DNA of 64,000 nt from Dermanyssus gallinae (GCA_003439945.1 QVRM01002767.1:158897-222896); one strand, 5' to 3'; counted from the first letter of the stretch, positions 12,128 through 24,330 are shown. Made by a program: numbers and translations. The notes: generated by a model not told the origin, from the sequence alone.

Positions 12128-12782
12128 AGATTATATGCTTGACTATTCCGTGTCTTCACAAGAAATTGTCGTTAAAATGCCTACATTAGAGTGCAACGTT
12201 CTCAAATCATGCCGGAGAAGTTCTATTAAAAGGCCAAAAAGAGAGTAAGAGCCATTGTACCTTAAAACTAATTAGTTTGAAAAGCCCTCTATAGACAAAA
12301 TCCAAAATAAATTTTTTGACTCTATAAAGTGCTACGGAGTACGGCAGTGTTTGATGGCAATACATTAATTCGTGTGAGGTTATTGATATGTCTTAAGAGA
12401 GTGTCTTAGAACATAAATCATAATCACATTAAAGTTTGTGTCATACGCCATCGGATAGGATATTTGCCTTAAAAGCGTTGTTGGTACACAAGGAGTCGAC
12501 ACACCTCAAGAATAAGAGAGTGATAGGCACCTGTTCAATATACAATGTTGCGCACTAACGCGGAGACGCGTCTTCTTTATGTACCGCTTTTTGTCCAAGC
12601 AACTTGCTTGTTTTTTACCTGTAGTTAATTTTCCGGACGCCAGGAGCGCTGCAAAATGTTTTCCCACCCACCACGAGAAAAGGAAGCCGTTGGTCTTCCC
12701 CGGTGACCTGGTCGTGGGCGGCTGTAAACGGAGACCTAAGCACTGAAGGTTCGTCTAGAGCCGTCGTTGTTATCGATGGATT

Positions 12783-12785
<3 letters not shown>
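12128..12785. other. Unique sequence, nothing recognised
   Basis: Begins where copy A stops matching copy B. AT-rich with no long frame on either strand. The last 150 bases become GC-richer towards the following block. Confidence 0.5.

Positions 12786-12831
<46 letters not shown>
12786..12831. repeat. (TA)n microsatellite
   Basis: Pure TA run separating AT-rich sequence from the GC-rich block to its right. Confidence 0.95.
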
Positions 12832-12834
<3 letters not shown>

Positions 12835-12839
12835 TAGAA

Positions 12840-14051
12840 TTAAAGTTGTTGTTATACTTTAGACAAAAATAAACATTAAAGTATTGAAAGGGGTACCACC
12901 ATCTCCTGAAGACAGCTAGATCTGACACCGGTCGAGTTGAACCGCTTAGGGTATCTGCAGTCTTGAGCCCGGTGGCGTGCGCCTTGGGGGAGACACATGC
13001 ATGAGTTTGATTCAAGGGCGGCGTAGACGTCAAATGTTGGCTAAGAGCCATTCCGAAAAAGTTTTTAGGGGGTATTCACGACATTCGCCCGGCCAAACGG
13101 TGGCTTCAACCCCGACTGCCTTGAGTGCCGCACATACCCGGTACAGGACGTAAAGGCACTTTCCCGACGGCGACGAGGAGTTGAGGAATGCAACGCCCTT
13201 ATGGAGCTCTACTGCTCCCCCGGAGTCGCTACAAAGAGTACCCCCATCTCTTAAGAGCATACTGCCCCCTAACGGTGCAGGATCTGTTTGTAGGCGCCGG
13301 GTCACACCGGACGCGGGTGCTGACTGCCCTGGTGGCTCAGTGCGGGACTTCTGGGTTGGGAAGAGCGCGTCGATCGTGGATGCTCTCAAAAACATCTGCC
13401 AGCATCTTGTCAAAAAAGTATCCCTGCAAAGCCAATTAAGGGAGTAGTGAAAAACAAGCAGGACGACCTGGTCATCGGTCTTATTGAGTTCTAAATCGAG
13501 GATTAGAATGGCCACGACCATCACTGAAGCAACCGGGTCCCGCCGCAGACAGCCGCGCAGCGGACTCTCTCCACAAGGTGGCGTTGTAAACAATGTGCCC
13601 TCTGCTGTCCAGAGCCTAAACTGAAGCCTTAATCAGAGAGCAATGTAACACCCGGGCGCACCATCAAGGTCCCGGAACCACAACCGAGGATACCCGCTTT
13701 TAAGATCACCTGCCGCGGCAACAGGTGCAAGTCCGCTGGGGAATTTGAAGGGCATGCCGCCTAGCATAGGGGCGATATCCGATCTGCTACTAATTCCAGA
13801 TTTCAAGTCTATGTTACCGAGGGCTGCAAGGTCTCGAAGCAAGAAGCGGGGAGAACCCCAATGCTTGGGGCCCTCCAAACCGGCAAGACAAAAGAAAGGA
13901 AAAAAAAAAAAGAGAAGACGAAGTACATGCCTGTTGCCCCTAGGCCTTCGTCGGAAAAGGTTCACTGAAATGACCAGTAGGATCTAAGGGAACGCCAATA
14001 TAGTCTCCCGAGTGAGACGAAGACGCCGGCGTGCATCGAAGATCTCGCAAC
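12840..14051. other. GC-rich block, probably old retroelement
   Basis: Distinctly GC-rich compared with its surroundings, with overlapping open frames on both strands: 13030-13593 minus (187 codons), 13181-13447 plus and 13745-13987 plus. The plus frame near 13830-13925 ends in a run of lysines and arginines, as gag-like proteins often do. No zinc knuckle, RT motif or splice structure is clear enough to name it. A retroelement 5' region or ORF1 is possible, and so is a host exon. Confidence 0.35.
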
Positions 14052-14063
14052 TATGATGACGAC

Positions 14064-15981
14064 TTTTTTTTTTTTGAGGGACTAACTGGGAAATGCGGTT
14101 TGCACACACGCACACTACGGCAGGAAAGCTCACTGCAAATGTGGGCCGGTAGTGTGGGGCTCCAACCCACTAAAAACTAGTCATGTCCCCATCCCCACAC
14201 TCAACTGGGAACTGCGCAAGCAATACTTCAAACAATTGAGGCGGGGTGAATAGTAGCGTCCTTATCTTAGCTGCCCTGGAGTGCCTCACGGGGCCTTGTC
14301 AAGTAAAAACGATTCTTCTCTTCTTTGGCGTGCATAATACGTTCGATTGTTCGAGCTATAGTATTCCAGTTATCACGTGAGTACATAAGAAGGTGTGCGA
14401 GCTTCTTAAGACTGCCGTCACTTGCTGTGGTTATGTCTTTGCGTAATGGAGCCCACGCCGGGCACAGCAATATTGTGTGTTCCGGCGTGTCCTCCGTTGT
14501 TCCTTCACAGTTCTTGCAGAGTGGCGTATCTGCTTTTCCTATTCTAAAGAGGTAACCCTTGAAGTTGCCATGCCCTGTGAGCACTTGAGTCACGTGGTGT
14601 GTCAACTCGCCGCCGCGCCGGTTAATCCACGCCTTAACGTCAGGGATCAGAGCCCTTACACGGGCCCCAGGTGCCCCGTCCTGTATGGCGTCCCATTCAT
14701 TTTGCCAAGAAATCAACGTTTTTTCCCTTTCTTCTTCCTTATTGCTTGTCGGTTCCGCCCACAAGCGACGACGTTCGTCGGCCTTCAGGTCCCAAGGGAT
14801 CGTACCAGCCAGTACAAGGATAGCCGCCGTGCTGACCGTCTTGTAAGCCATCGTAATCCGTAAAGCCGCGATTTGTTGGGTTTTGCGCATCAGCGCCCTG
14901 CTTGCGGGTTAGAGTTAGTGTGGTTAGTGGCCAGACAGGGGCCGCGAATAACATAATCGACTTGGCAACCGACATAAGAAGGCGTCGCGTTGATTCTCGC
15001 GGTCCGAATGTATTCGGCACCAGCCGGGCGATGTCGTGTGAAACTTTAGTGGCTTTCTCTGCAGCCAAACGAGATGAGGTGTTCCTCACAGGCCTCTGTC
15101 CAGGTACATTCCCAGATAGCGGGCTGCTTGAGTCACTTGAATATCCTGGCCGTTCAAGATTAGCTTTGGGAGAGCACACCCTCTTGGGCCAAGGAGGATG
15201 ACTCCCTCGCTTTTGGTAGGGGCCAGCGTCAAACCCGCTCCCCTCATCCAGACGGAAATCTCGGGCGTCATTGGCTCTAAGTTCCAGTTGCTGGGGGGTG
15301 CCGCCCTGTACTACAACTGCAAGGTCGTCCGCATACGCAAGTAGCTCTGTTCCTTCTGGTAGGTTACTTAAGCGTAGGACATCGTGGTACGCCTAGTTCC
15401 ATAAAAGAGAACCCAAGATGGAACCCTGGGGAACTCCAGCTGTCATTTCAAATTTGGATCTCTCATTGTCTACCCGCCGTTCGTTCAGGTAGTCCGAGAC
15501 AATTCGACAAAAGTAGTTCGGAACTCTTTTTCTCTTGAGCGTCACCAGTATCACCCTCCTGGGTAAGCTGTTGAAAGCATTCTTAACATCCAGCAGTACG
15601 ACAATGAGAAGATTCCTGGACCTTGCCGGGGATTGTCGTAGATCTTCCGCCTTAGCAACGACCCGCTGTATTGCGGTCAGACACGAGCGGCCTTTGCGAA
15701 ATCCGAACTGATTCGGTGAAAGAAGGCCGCGTTCTTCTGCGAATAATCGCAAACGGTTTTCTATAATCGCCTCAATACCCTTGGCCAGTGTACTGACTAG
15801 GCAGATTGGTCGGTAGGTGCCGTTCATTTAGGGAATAAGCACAAGATCGGCCTTCTTCCAAATCAGAGGCAAGCGTCCGGATCTGAGTATCCGTGTGGCA
15901 ACGTGGGAAACTACTTCAGGAAACTCTTTAAAGAGAACTTTTACGGCGGAGGCCGGTATACCATCAGGCCCTGGTGCTTTT
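14064..15981 (-). mobile_element. 5'-truncated R1-type non-LTR insertion with TSD
   Basis: On the minus strand, from about 15981 to 14290, run GPDGIPASAVK, TYRPICLVSTL, QFGFRKGRSC, AGVPQGSILGSLLWN, LLAYADDLAVV (about 15317-15350), WMRGAGLTLAPTKSE and a C-terminal CKNC-X8-H-X4-C knuckle near 14460-14520. This is the reverse transcriptase and C-terminus of an R1-clade ORF2. Breaks: in-frame TAA at 15828-15830, TAG near 15393, and frameshifts near 15270, 15100 and 14900. A poly(T) tract at 14064-14075 is the poly(A) tail read on the plus strand. A 13-base target duplication, TATGATGACGACT, flanks it at 14052-14064 and 15982-15994. It is truncated just before the RT entry block, a typical 5' truncation. 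Confidence 0.9.
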
Positions 15982-15994
15982 TATGATGACGACT

Positions 15995-17178
15995 AGAACC
16001 GAGACAGCCTCAGAAAGCACCGCCAATAAAGCCTAAATTGCCTATCAAAAACCCCAATGTCTGTGAATTGCAAACGCAAAGCGCCTCTGAGTGTTGTATT
16101 AGTAGGCGCATAAGTTAAAGTTGTAGGATATGTCTGAGTTCTTTACAGACTTGATGCCACCAATAGCTGATAATCGTACTTGTTGCCCTAAATAAGAGCG
16201 ATATACACTGCTATCCAATAGAGCGTTTAGCAGGTACCTTCAAAACGGAGTATGCAGGCAGCAACTAAACGTGTTACCGATACTTGTATAACGAAGTATT
16301 TAAACAGAAACTAGCGCACTAGTTACTAACGTTGTAATATTTACCGCTACACGTTCGTTTGAGAAACATTACGTTTTGGGTATGTTAGAACAAGTAACAA
16401 ATTGACTAAATTAGCACACATGGACAGATTGAATAATCTAATAGACTACTTCTTTAAAAAACTACTCCGCATATTTAAAAGATACTTAAACTATGTTTGG
16501 GTAGACTTGCATAGAACTACCATGATTTTACAGGCTATTTGAGAGAGAATTCATCAAAACCAGCTGTACCACGTTAAGGGGCGGGCAATTTAAATTAAAC
16601 CGAGGTTAGAACCTACAGAGTACAGAAGTCTAAGGCGCACACTGCTGTTCTTACATAGTATAAAACTGTTTGCGAATGTAAACGTTTAAACCTCTTTAAG
16701 CGATATGCCAATAATTTAGATTAAGCCTAAGAACAAAATTAGGTCGAAAAGCACTTCCTTTGGTGAAACGTTAAAGTGCTATCGTTAGGAGTCACTCAAC
16801 TAAGCATATTTTAAATTCGCATGGAAGTCTGCGTTATAGTCATATTAAGATTATTAAAGTAGGTGTCCTTTGATTCACATAACCAGGAAATATACCTAAA
16901 AAAACACGCAGCTGGCGTAAATGAATGTCTACTGTTCTCCTGAATGGTGAACAGACTCATAGAATTGAGAATAATGTCTTATATCCAACATTTTTAAGAA
17001 CAAAATATTGAAGCATGTACCCGTGATCTACGTTCAAATGTCCATAGGAGACAGCGTTCAAGCTATAAAGTGCAGCCATAAAAGCATCGTCTCCATTTAA
17101 ATCAAGCAATCATTCAGCGCTACATTTTTCGTACATTTGTAGTCTTCTACAACACTAAAGCAAACTCACACCCCAAGC
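15995..17178. other. AT-rich intergenic sequence, nothing recognised
   Basis: No open frame above background, no tandem repeat and no RNA gene seen on either strand. Confidence 0.5.
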
Positions 17179-17640
17179 TTGAAACTACTTTTGTCAGAAG
17201 ACAGCTGCGTGGTTATGGAAGGTCGACGAGTGAATTTAATTGCCATATACATGAAGCCAGCAGCAGTTGAGAACACGTTCACACTAATAGAGAAAATTAC
17301 GAAGTGCGCACAAAAGGCAGACCGTGCTCACCCCACGGTGATTGTGGGAGACATGAACGCAAGACTCGACAGACCCACAAACGCGAGGCAAAGATCATGA
17401 TTATGATGCCTAATTAGGAAGCTCTACCCGAGGCTTTACTATATGCAACAATTCTATTATGCACGGTAAAAGCAGAAGTATGCTAGCAGCACACATCTCT
17501 GCGTTAGATTCTTCAACTAGACGTGTCTTTCTTACTAGGTCACCGCGCAGTTCAGCTAACGGCATACACAACCTAGTTGGGGACTTCAAATACCTTAAAG
17601 CCTATGTTCCCTGCATGGGTCGTTCTGGCTTTATTTGCTT
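17179..17640 (+). pseudogene. Retroelement AP-endonuclease fragment
   Basis: The frame 17179-17400 reads VNLIAIYMKPAAVENTF, then TVIVGDMNARLD. This is the GDxNA core of the APE-type endonuclease carried by non-LTR retrotransposons. A second frame from about 17440 contains MHGKSRSMLAAHISALDSST, which fits the downstream GxSxxD region after a frameshift. No RT follows, so this is an isolated, decayed fragment. Confidence 0.55.
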
Positions 17641-17823
17641 GAAAAGATTTTCCATAATCATGCAATTGGCGTTAATGTATGTTGCTGCCTGATTGTTGTT
17701 GCATATTAGTGCATAGGTAAAAGCACGCAAAAAATGAATCGAACTTTCTCATTACAACAGAGCTGTTACATTTAAGAATTAAGATATAGTAAACTGTCAT
17801 AAGACACGTTTGTCCTGAAATTG

Positions 17824-17829
17824 TTTATT
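17824..17829 (-). other. Polyadenylation signal of G2
   Basis: AATAAA on the minus strand, about 130 nt after the G2 stop codon at 17961-17963. A suitable distance for the 3' UTR of a short gene. Confidence 0.5.
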
Positions 17830-17960
17830 AATGTTATCCTTGCCAACCAGAAGCACCCGGTGAGCATTATGCATGTTTTGTCTGTGGAATACAATTCCAG
17901 GTCTCCTTGATAACTTTACGGAGGTTCGTTACAAGTTGTTTAAGAATGACAGTAACTTCC

Positions 17961-18138
17961 TTAACCTGTCTCTTTAGTCTCGTGTTGAACCAAATGTTTT
18001 AGATCCACTCCCAGTGATTTTACAAACGTGTTAAAAACCCCTATTATTTTGAGATATTGCGGTACTGTATGGAGCTTACATAGCGCCTGGCCTTTCGGGC
18101 TCTTGTCCGACGCACACTCTTTCTTCGCCTCCTTAATT
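17961..18138 (-). CDS. G2 exon 3 (last exon)
   Basis: Acceptor TATTATTGCAG ends at 18139. One base completes the split Ile codon, then 58 residues follow to TAA at 17961-17963. The eighth residue after the split codon is cysteine, as in exon 3 of gene B. A hydrophobic-charged helix follows (YLKIIGVFNTFVKSLGVDL). Confidence 0.68.
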
Positions 18139-21100
18139 CTGCAATAATACATCACACAAACGGCCACATTAATAAGATTTGCTTGTCGTCTGGTTGCCTT
18201 AAGTGTACAACCGAGGAAGGCTTGGTTGTCGCTCAAATGGTCAACATGTGCTGACATGGTTCTTATATGAGCTACATTTTCCTTTGAACCAAATCTCTGT
18301 TTCAGACAGTAAAATTGCTATCTACTTGAGATAATTGTAAATAAAGCTACCCAATGCTGTAAAACAATTCAGACCGCATCTAAATATTTTAAGCTTATTT
18401 AATCAATTTCGTTGTTCTCAGTGCTATTTGATCTGCCGTTATACTATGTCAGCATAAGCACTTCCCACAATAAAAGTAGAGAAACATGTAAAATCGTCTG
18501 TACCATCAATGTCTATCTAAGGCCTTACGTCGTGGTGAGCGAGATACTTTCCTCGGATACGGTCTGCCAAAGTAATATGCATGACTAATCAATATATAAC
18601 GAAGCCATTTAGTTGCAGTACTGATGGAATTAGACTCTATATACAATGTGGCGGCGTGGTCCAAAGGAATAGCACGCTAGTAGTCATGGTTCTCATCTAT
18701 CGAGGTGGTGTTGCCGGTTCGATCCCTGTTGTCGATCGAATTTTCGTTGAGCGATGCTCATTGAGAATAGATGATAAACCATATCGCTGACAGTCAACGG
18801 CCATGCTGCTGTCACAAGGACTACTGGGAAAACCCTAGACATATTAGCATGTCCGGCCCTCGGTGCATTGAATATATACCTCAGGTTAAGTTCCAAGCCC
18901 GTAGGAGACAGGGGATGGTCCCGAATTAAAAACAACCTCCTTAAAAACGGTTTTTAATTCTTGACTCGGTACACAGCTTTAAAGTCTGGCAAAAGGGTTT
19001 GAAGCGTATAGTCTGGCTATCTATTGTATGAGCTCAACAAGGCAATAACATCGACTCAATTTACGCTCCCTGACGGGACAGCTGTAGTCAATGATGCATG
19101 ATTAATTTGATTTTGCGCAATGTTTACCAGATTTGGAAAATGCATTTTACATGCATATATGCTTGTCAACTAAGCATCGGCTAGGCGTCAATGCGAAAAA
19201 CCTGCGGCAGTATTGGTCGTTGTATCGAGTACATACATCAATACACATATAATTTGAATTGTACTCGCCACTCGCTGCATACAACATGAAGGCCTTGTAG
19301 AAACAATCGCAACGACAAGGCCGTTTATTCTAACAACTAATTTCTATGTGTTCGTTAAGATTATACCAGTTATAAATAATGTAGGTTAAGTTCGGCTATT
19401 CCATCTTCAACCTCACTTAAGAGTATATCGTATACCTGCGTAAGCGGAAGGTTATAGCGTGTTTTAAGGTCTCCCGTTAAATAACAGGTGTTACCAAAAC
19501 AGCTGGTTCTTAGTTCTCTCGTGATATGCGGCCTGTAGTCTCTTTAATGATTTTTGGAAAACGACTGAAAGTTTGTCCCATATGACTGGTATTCCGTACA
19601 TTGCACTAGTATTGCAACCTTCATATAGAAAAGCGGTTTAAAGAAAAACGGTTACAGCGCTTTAGTCATTTCATTGATACTAATGCCTTCCTTCGTTCTT
19701 CGAGATGGTTTTAGAGAGTATTTTCGAAAATCAAGAAAGTAAAGGCAACATATGTAATGAGTTAGCAACAGCTGGCTGTTTAGAGAGTGTGGCCGCTGCA
19801 ACTGGCCGACCGCTTCTGCTAAACCTTATGGCTTCCGTTGTTGCCAAGCTAATTGAAAGGTCCACTTCTTATATACATATACTGGATGAGCGATTGTTGG
19901 AGATAAAAGCGGCTTAAACTGAACAACACTAGTCTTTTGCGTACATCGAGAAACGGGCCAACGAATGTTGGCATTTGACCTTCTTCGGTAGATCATTAGT
20001 AAGAATTTAATACAATAATAGACTCCTAAAATTGTCTCCCTACTAGATATTGCCCTTTTTACGACCTTGCCTGCTACTAATGTTAATCGCTGCAGTCGAA
20101 AACCTTATTGCTCCTCCGGCATGGCTCTCTGTGCCTTCGAAAAATGTTGGAAAGGCGGCGGTATAAAATGATTGATAGCTTGTAACCCCTCGCCATGATG
20201 TCGGATCTGTCGGATAACCCTTGCCCACTATGATCAATTTAATGCTTATTAAAACTTGTCTCCCACTGATTGTAAGATGTCCGTGCCAGTTTTGCTAGTA
20301 AGACGAGACTGCTTGGCGTTCTCTACATACTACGATATATTGTAGATAACCTGTCACAATCTTTACAGACAGAGTGTCTAGTGAAACCCAAGAAATGCAA
20401 AATATACCACTATTTGTACATTTGTCCGGCCTAATGCCTTCCACATTGACACCTGCGGTATAAAACTGTGGACCAATGTCAGCCATTTTGAATAATGAAT
20501 TCATTAACTGGAGGTACGCCGGCGTCTCTGAGGGTTCGAACTGCTTTCCAAATTGTTCCACCTACTGGGGAAGGGGGACGTATTGAATAGCACTTGAACA
20601 CTGAATGAGCAAAACGACAATATACGAAAATTTATAAGCTTAATAGTACCCGTTTTAGAAATTTAGGTTTTACGCGGCCAAGCACCGCTAGGTGCGAGGC
20701 ACTTGGCTTCGATCATAAAGGCTGAATGCTGTATGAAGCAACTGATACTATTTCATCGAAAGGGTTTGTTCGATTAAATAGTTAATAATTGATGCTAAAT
20801 ACCATTTATTCACGCAGTCATCGTACTAGCAGGACTAGCACGGACATCTTACAATATTTATATTGGTTTGTACCTACTCAAGATAAAGTAAAAATAAACA
20901 TTGTGTTGTACTAACGAAGCATTTTTTTCATGTGCAAATACCTAAACGGAAGTCGGTTTAGCAATTTGCCTGCGTATATTTACGTACAGTTTTTACAAAT
21001 GATACTTACATTGCATCGGTTTGTGTAACAAAATCATGTTGGTGTTGTTTGAATTTCTTCACGAAGTCCTTTTTCTCAGCTTCTCGGGTTTTGTTCAAGT

Positions 21101-21985
21101 GCTCTGAAGCAGTCCTCAAAGCTTTCGCTGTGTCTTTGAAACTTTGTACAAATACCCTTTTAGTACAGTCCAATGCTGAATGGAAGACAGAAGATCAGCT
21201 ATTTAGTTCCTGCTTACCTTGCACAACTGCTCAAATTTAAATATTTGACAAGGTCGTGCGTGATCTTCGTTGTATGAAAGAAGCTCACGCCCGGTTAGTG
21301 TGTGTAGTGGGTCAATTCCAAATCACTTCCAAATGTATGTGGCTACACGCTAGAGAGGGTGCTACAGCCAATGTGCGCTAATTTATAAACCGGCTGACAC
21401 ATTTTCTAACAATAACGTAAACCGTCACATCAAACATAAAACAGAAGGAAAATAGATGCTACGGTGCTCTGAAAAAGGTCTTAACGCAATGCGCTCCATC
21501 ATTAGCTGTTAGAAAGTCGAAGGTATTGCATCCGTTTTAGCAACAGTACATTTTATTTTTACTATGGCGCCAACCACGGAAACGGCATTGCCTCTACGCA
21601 TTGCAAGATATACAATGGCAACGCTACTTGGCCTGTGATTACAGAGCAACTATCCAAATAAGAGGAATACTGTAGTCTCGCATGCTAATAGTTATTTAGT
21701 AATTCTGCAGTAATTAGATACACTTAATATTAATTCAGGGTTACGACCAACATTTAGCGCACGAACACGTAGCGTAAGGTCTCTAAAGTCTCGTCATTTA
21801 AAAAAGCAGTAGCCTCACTCCATCTAACAACGCCTATCTAAAAACATCCAAAAGAATGGGCTGATTAAATCAATTTAATGTGTTTCATCAACTCTCATAA
21901 CGATATTATGCACTATAAAAAGCGGTATTTCTGCAGAGTATCCCGTCGTTTTGCTTTTACGTGCTACCAATGAATAACCTACCCA

Positions 21986-22030
<45 letters not shown>

Positions 22031-22254
22031 GATAGCTTGCCGTACAAGCGAGCTTTTAATCACCTACACAGAAATAGGAATATTCTGCCATTAGACCGTA
22101 TAACCAATAAAAAGCGCCCACAACATAAGTCTTGGTATTGCTTTATATTCTGTTATGTAAAACAGACATTGTGGAGGCAAATTTTAAAAAGGTAATTCTT
22201 ATAAATAAATATATATATATATATATATACATTTTAAGAAGGTAATTCTTATAA

Positions 22255-22300
<46 letters not shown>

Positions 22301-22370
22301 GTCAAAGTGTCGACAAAAGTGCTTGCGACCGAATACTCTAGACATTTTCAGTTATAACTATTGAAATGTT

Positions 22371-22403
<33 letters not shown>

Positions 22404-22577
22404 TTATTTCAATAGTTATAACTGAAAATGTCTAGAGTATTCGGTCGCAAGCACTTTTGTCGACACTTTGACGACTTTACCGTTTTCCGCATGTTGCTTG
22501 GGAGCGGCGGTTGCCGAGGCAAAAAGGTAGAGAACCGCGCCGGCCACAAAGAGCATGTTCTTCGGTCTGTGAAACAT
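17961..22577 (-). CDS. Gene G2: predicted secreted protein, 146 aa, three exons
   Basis: I do not recognise the family, but the gene structure is clear. Exon 1 is 22481-22577, exon 2 is 21010-21175 (166 nt) and exon 3 is 17961-18138. Splice signals are strong: donors GTAAAG and GTAAGTA, acceptors CTTCCATTCAG and TATTATTGCAG. Phases 1 and 2 join into a continuous frame. Exon 1 encodes a signal peptide (hydrophobic core near residues 8-20, probable cleavage after ATAA, about residue 25). A second ATG at 22556 is also possible. The mature protein is short, lysine-rich and probably helical, with cysteines 36, 96 and 108. Cys36 and Cys96 match Cys38 and Cys98 of gene B in exon position. A TATA box lies at 22647-22653 and AATAAA at 17824-17829. 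Inference: an expressed, exported small protein, paralogous to gene B. Confidence 0.7.
18648..18740 (+). repeat. tRNA-derived SINE-like sequence
   Basis: A tRNA-like stretch with a good pol III B box (GGTTCGATCCC, 18716-18726) and a weak A box near 18655. TAGCACGCTAGT in the D-arm position is typical of tRNA-derived SINE heads. The cloverleaf is imperfect, so it is not a functional tRNA. It lies in intron 2 of G2. The 3' end is not defined. Confidence 0.45.
19705..20561. other. Intron 2 of G2 with unassigned short frames
   Basis: Short frames at 19705-19917 (plus), 20043-20237 (minus) and 20295-20561 (minus). None shows a recognisable domain. The 20295-20561 frame might be a transposon fragment. 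The rest of the intron (18139-21009) is AT-rich without further signal. Confidence 0.3.
21010..21175 (-). CDS. G2 exon 2 (166 nt)
   Basis: Preceded by the pyrimidine-rich acceptor CTTCCATTCAG and followed by the donor GTAAGTA. Two bases, 54 codons, then two bases, exactly the layout of exon 2 in genes A and B. The third full residue is cysteine in all three. The sequence is otherwise strongly diverged and lysine-rich. Confidence 0.75.
21989..22027. repeat. (TA)n microsatellite
   Basis: Pure TA run in intron 1 of G2. Confidence 0.95.
22180..22294. repeat. Tandem duplication with (TA)n runs
   Basis: AAGGTAATTCTTATAAAT occurs at about 22189 and, with one flanking change, at about 22240. Each copy runs into a TA microsatellite (22208-22228 and 22260-22294). 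It looks like slippage or duplication centred on the repeat. Confidence 0.8.
22294..22479. repeat. Perfect 74-bp inverted repeat at a splice donor
   Basis: 22294-22367 is exactly the reverse complement of 22406-22479 (74 of 74), with a 38-base spacer that is mostly TA. The outer end of the right arm lies inside the donor of G2 intron 1. In the transcript the first T of the intron's GT already belongs to the stem. Such a hairpin could form in DNA or RNA. An assembly fold-back artefact cannot be excluded. Confidence 0.95.
22481..22577 (-). CDS. G2 exon 1, signal peptide
   Basis: ATG at 22577 opens 32 codons plus one base. The core LFVAGAVLYLFASATAA is a typical secretory signal. The exon ends CG before GTAAAG, phase 1, joining exon 2 as an alanine codon. 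The in-frame ATG at 22556 would give a shorter signal and also fits. Confidence 0.68.
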
Positions 22578-22646
22578 TTCTGTTCTATGTGCGACTGGAT
22601 GATGGCAACGACGTCAAGTGACAGAATGCACAAGTCAACCTGTGGT

Positions 22647-22653
22647 TTTATAA
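22647..22653 (-). promoter_or_regulatory. TATA box of G2
   Basis: TATAAAA on the minus strand, about 70 nt upstream of the first G2 ATG, placing transcription start near 22615-22622. Supported by position only. Confidence 0.4.
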
Positions 22654-22679
22654 CAACGTTCGGTGCATGAGCGACGCTA

Positions 22680-23737
22680 ATTACAAAAATGATTTATTCT
22701 TCACTGCGCGTATTCACGCCAACAAAAATAATATATAGAATTATACATATCAAATATGCTACTGGCAATATATGTTTGCACGAAATATCTTGCGTCTGTG
22801 TTTCGCTGTAGACACTAAGTTGCGCGTCATAAAAACGTGACAATTCAGATCACACCGGTAGGTAGGTCGCGCAAGAAGGCGGGCCTCTAGTCTATTCTCC
22901 TCCGCCTAAGAGGTAGGGCATACCTGTTCTCTGTGGGAGCGCAATTAAACCACTACTGCTGTCTCAGATGCCCAAATCGTTTAAGATGGTATGGTTGTCG
23001 ACTCTCCATTCCGATCTAACCACTTATCCAACCACGCAATGCCCTTTAGAGTGCGTACTGATACACACCAGAGACTTCCAATGAGATCAGCCTCTTATAA
23101 ACTTTCTCGAGGTAGCCATAATGCCATATGTGTAAGTCCTGTAGTTGCAACTTGGAATATTGCTTATAAAAGCTGCCTAAATACATACACACGATATACG
23201 AAAAGTATCTGAACACATGTGCGGATCAAGCATTTGAACCTTTGCGTACGTTAAAGAATGACTCTACCCTCTAACAATTAAATCATATAACACCTAATTT
23301 TTAAACATAATTCATTTTGCTTTAATTTCGCTAAAACTTCTAATTAATCAAAAAATCATTTGTGGTTTTTACTGGGTCGTTCGCTTCCGTTGGGTTCCGA
23401 GTTCCATAAGTTTGAGAGAAAACTGTCAGTCGGGTTTTGAGGGGAAAGCAAGGATGTAGTTTTTGCTAGCAATTGATGAGAAGAAATCATTTAGTGCGTC
23501 CACTATCTCTTGGACCTACTCCAGTTAACTACTGTCTTCGACCTGTAGTCAGTCGACTTGGCACCACTCCAGACTTTTTGCCACGACCGCAGATTTCTTT
23601 AAGGAAACTCCAGAGCTTGTCAGGGCATGTCACGTACAGCGGCAAACTGCTCTTCGTAGTAGGCATCTCTACCCCTATTTAGTTCTACCTCGTACAAAAC
23701 CTGCAGTCTCAAAACGCCTCTTTGTCATCTGCGGACC

Positions 23738-23776
<39 letters not shown>

Positions 23777-24330
23777 AAGTTCTGTTCCGTACTTTTATTT
23801 TTTGCAGGCGTGAAGGACCATAATTATCGATGGTAATTTTATAAAGTATTTTTTTTTAATAAAAGACCGTTTGCTGTGCTTCCCATTAGGGTTAAGGGTA
23901 AACTTATTGTGTGCTGTTTTTCTGGTAGTGTTGTCAACTTATAATATATTGTACACAAAAGGTACGCTTAGGTCCAATATATCCGACTGCATCTTTTTTT
24001 TTTATATATTCGTTCATTATTACCGGTATTTTATCTTGTAACAGGATAAATATCAAATGTAACTTTGACTTAAAAAGTTTGTCGTTGCCACTTTTAATTG
24101 TGCTTAAATATAATTTAATCTGGCTCTATAAATGAAAAAAAATGACTGCCGTGTAGTTAATGAATACAGAATAGAGTAGTAGTAGTCTCTTTATTTCTGC
24201 AATAAAGGGTGAGGAATGACTGGTCGCAGGCGGGACCTGTGCAGTCTGCATACGTTTCGGACATTACAGACCAAGCCGAATTCATTATACTACCAGAAAA
24301 AACTTTACATAATATATGCATACTTTCAAC
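22680..24330. other. Intergenic sequence upstream of G2
   Basis: No gene recognised. Contains a (TA)n run at 23739-23772 and short frames at background level. Confidence 0.5.

Noticed and set aside
13030..13593. 187-codon minus-strand frame
   Set aside because: GC-rich block with open frames on several strands; no recognisable motif, so kept only as part of an unassigned block.
20295..20561. Minus-strand 88-codon frame as an extra G2 exon
   Set aside because: Its phase and borders do not fit, and G2 is complete without it.
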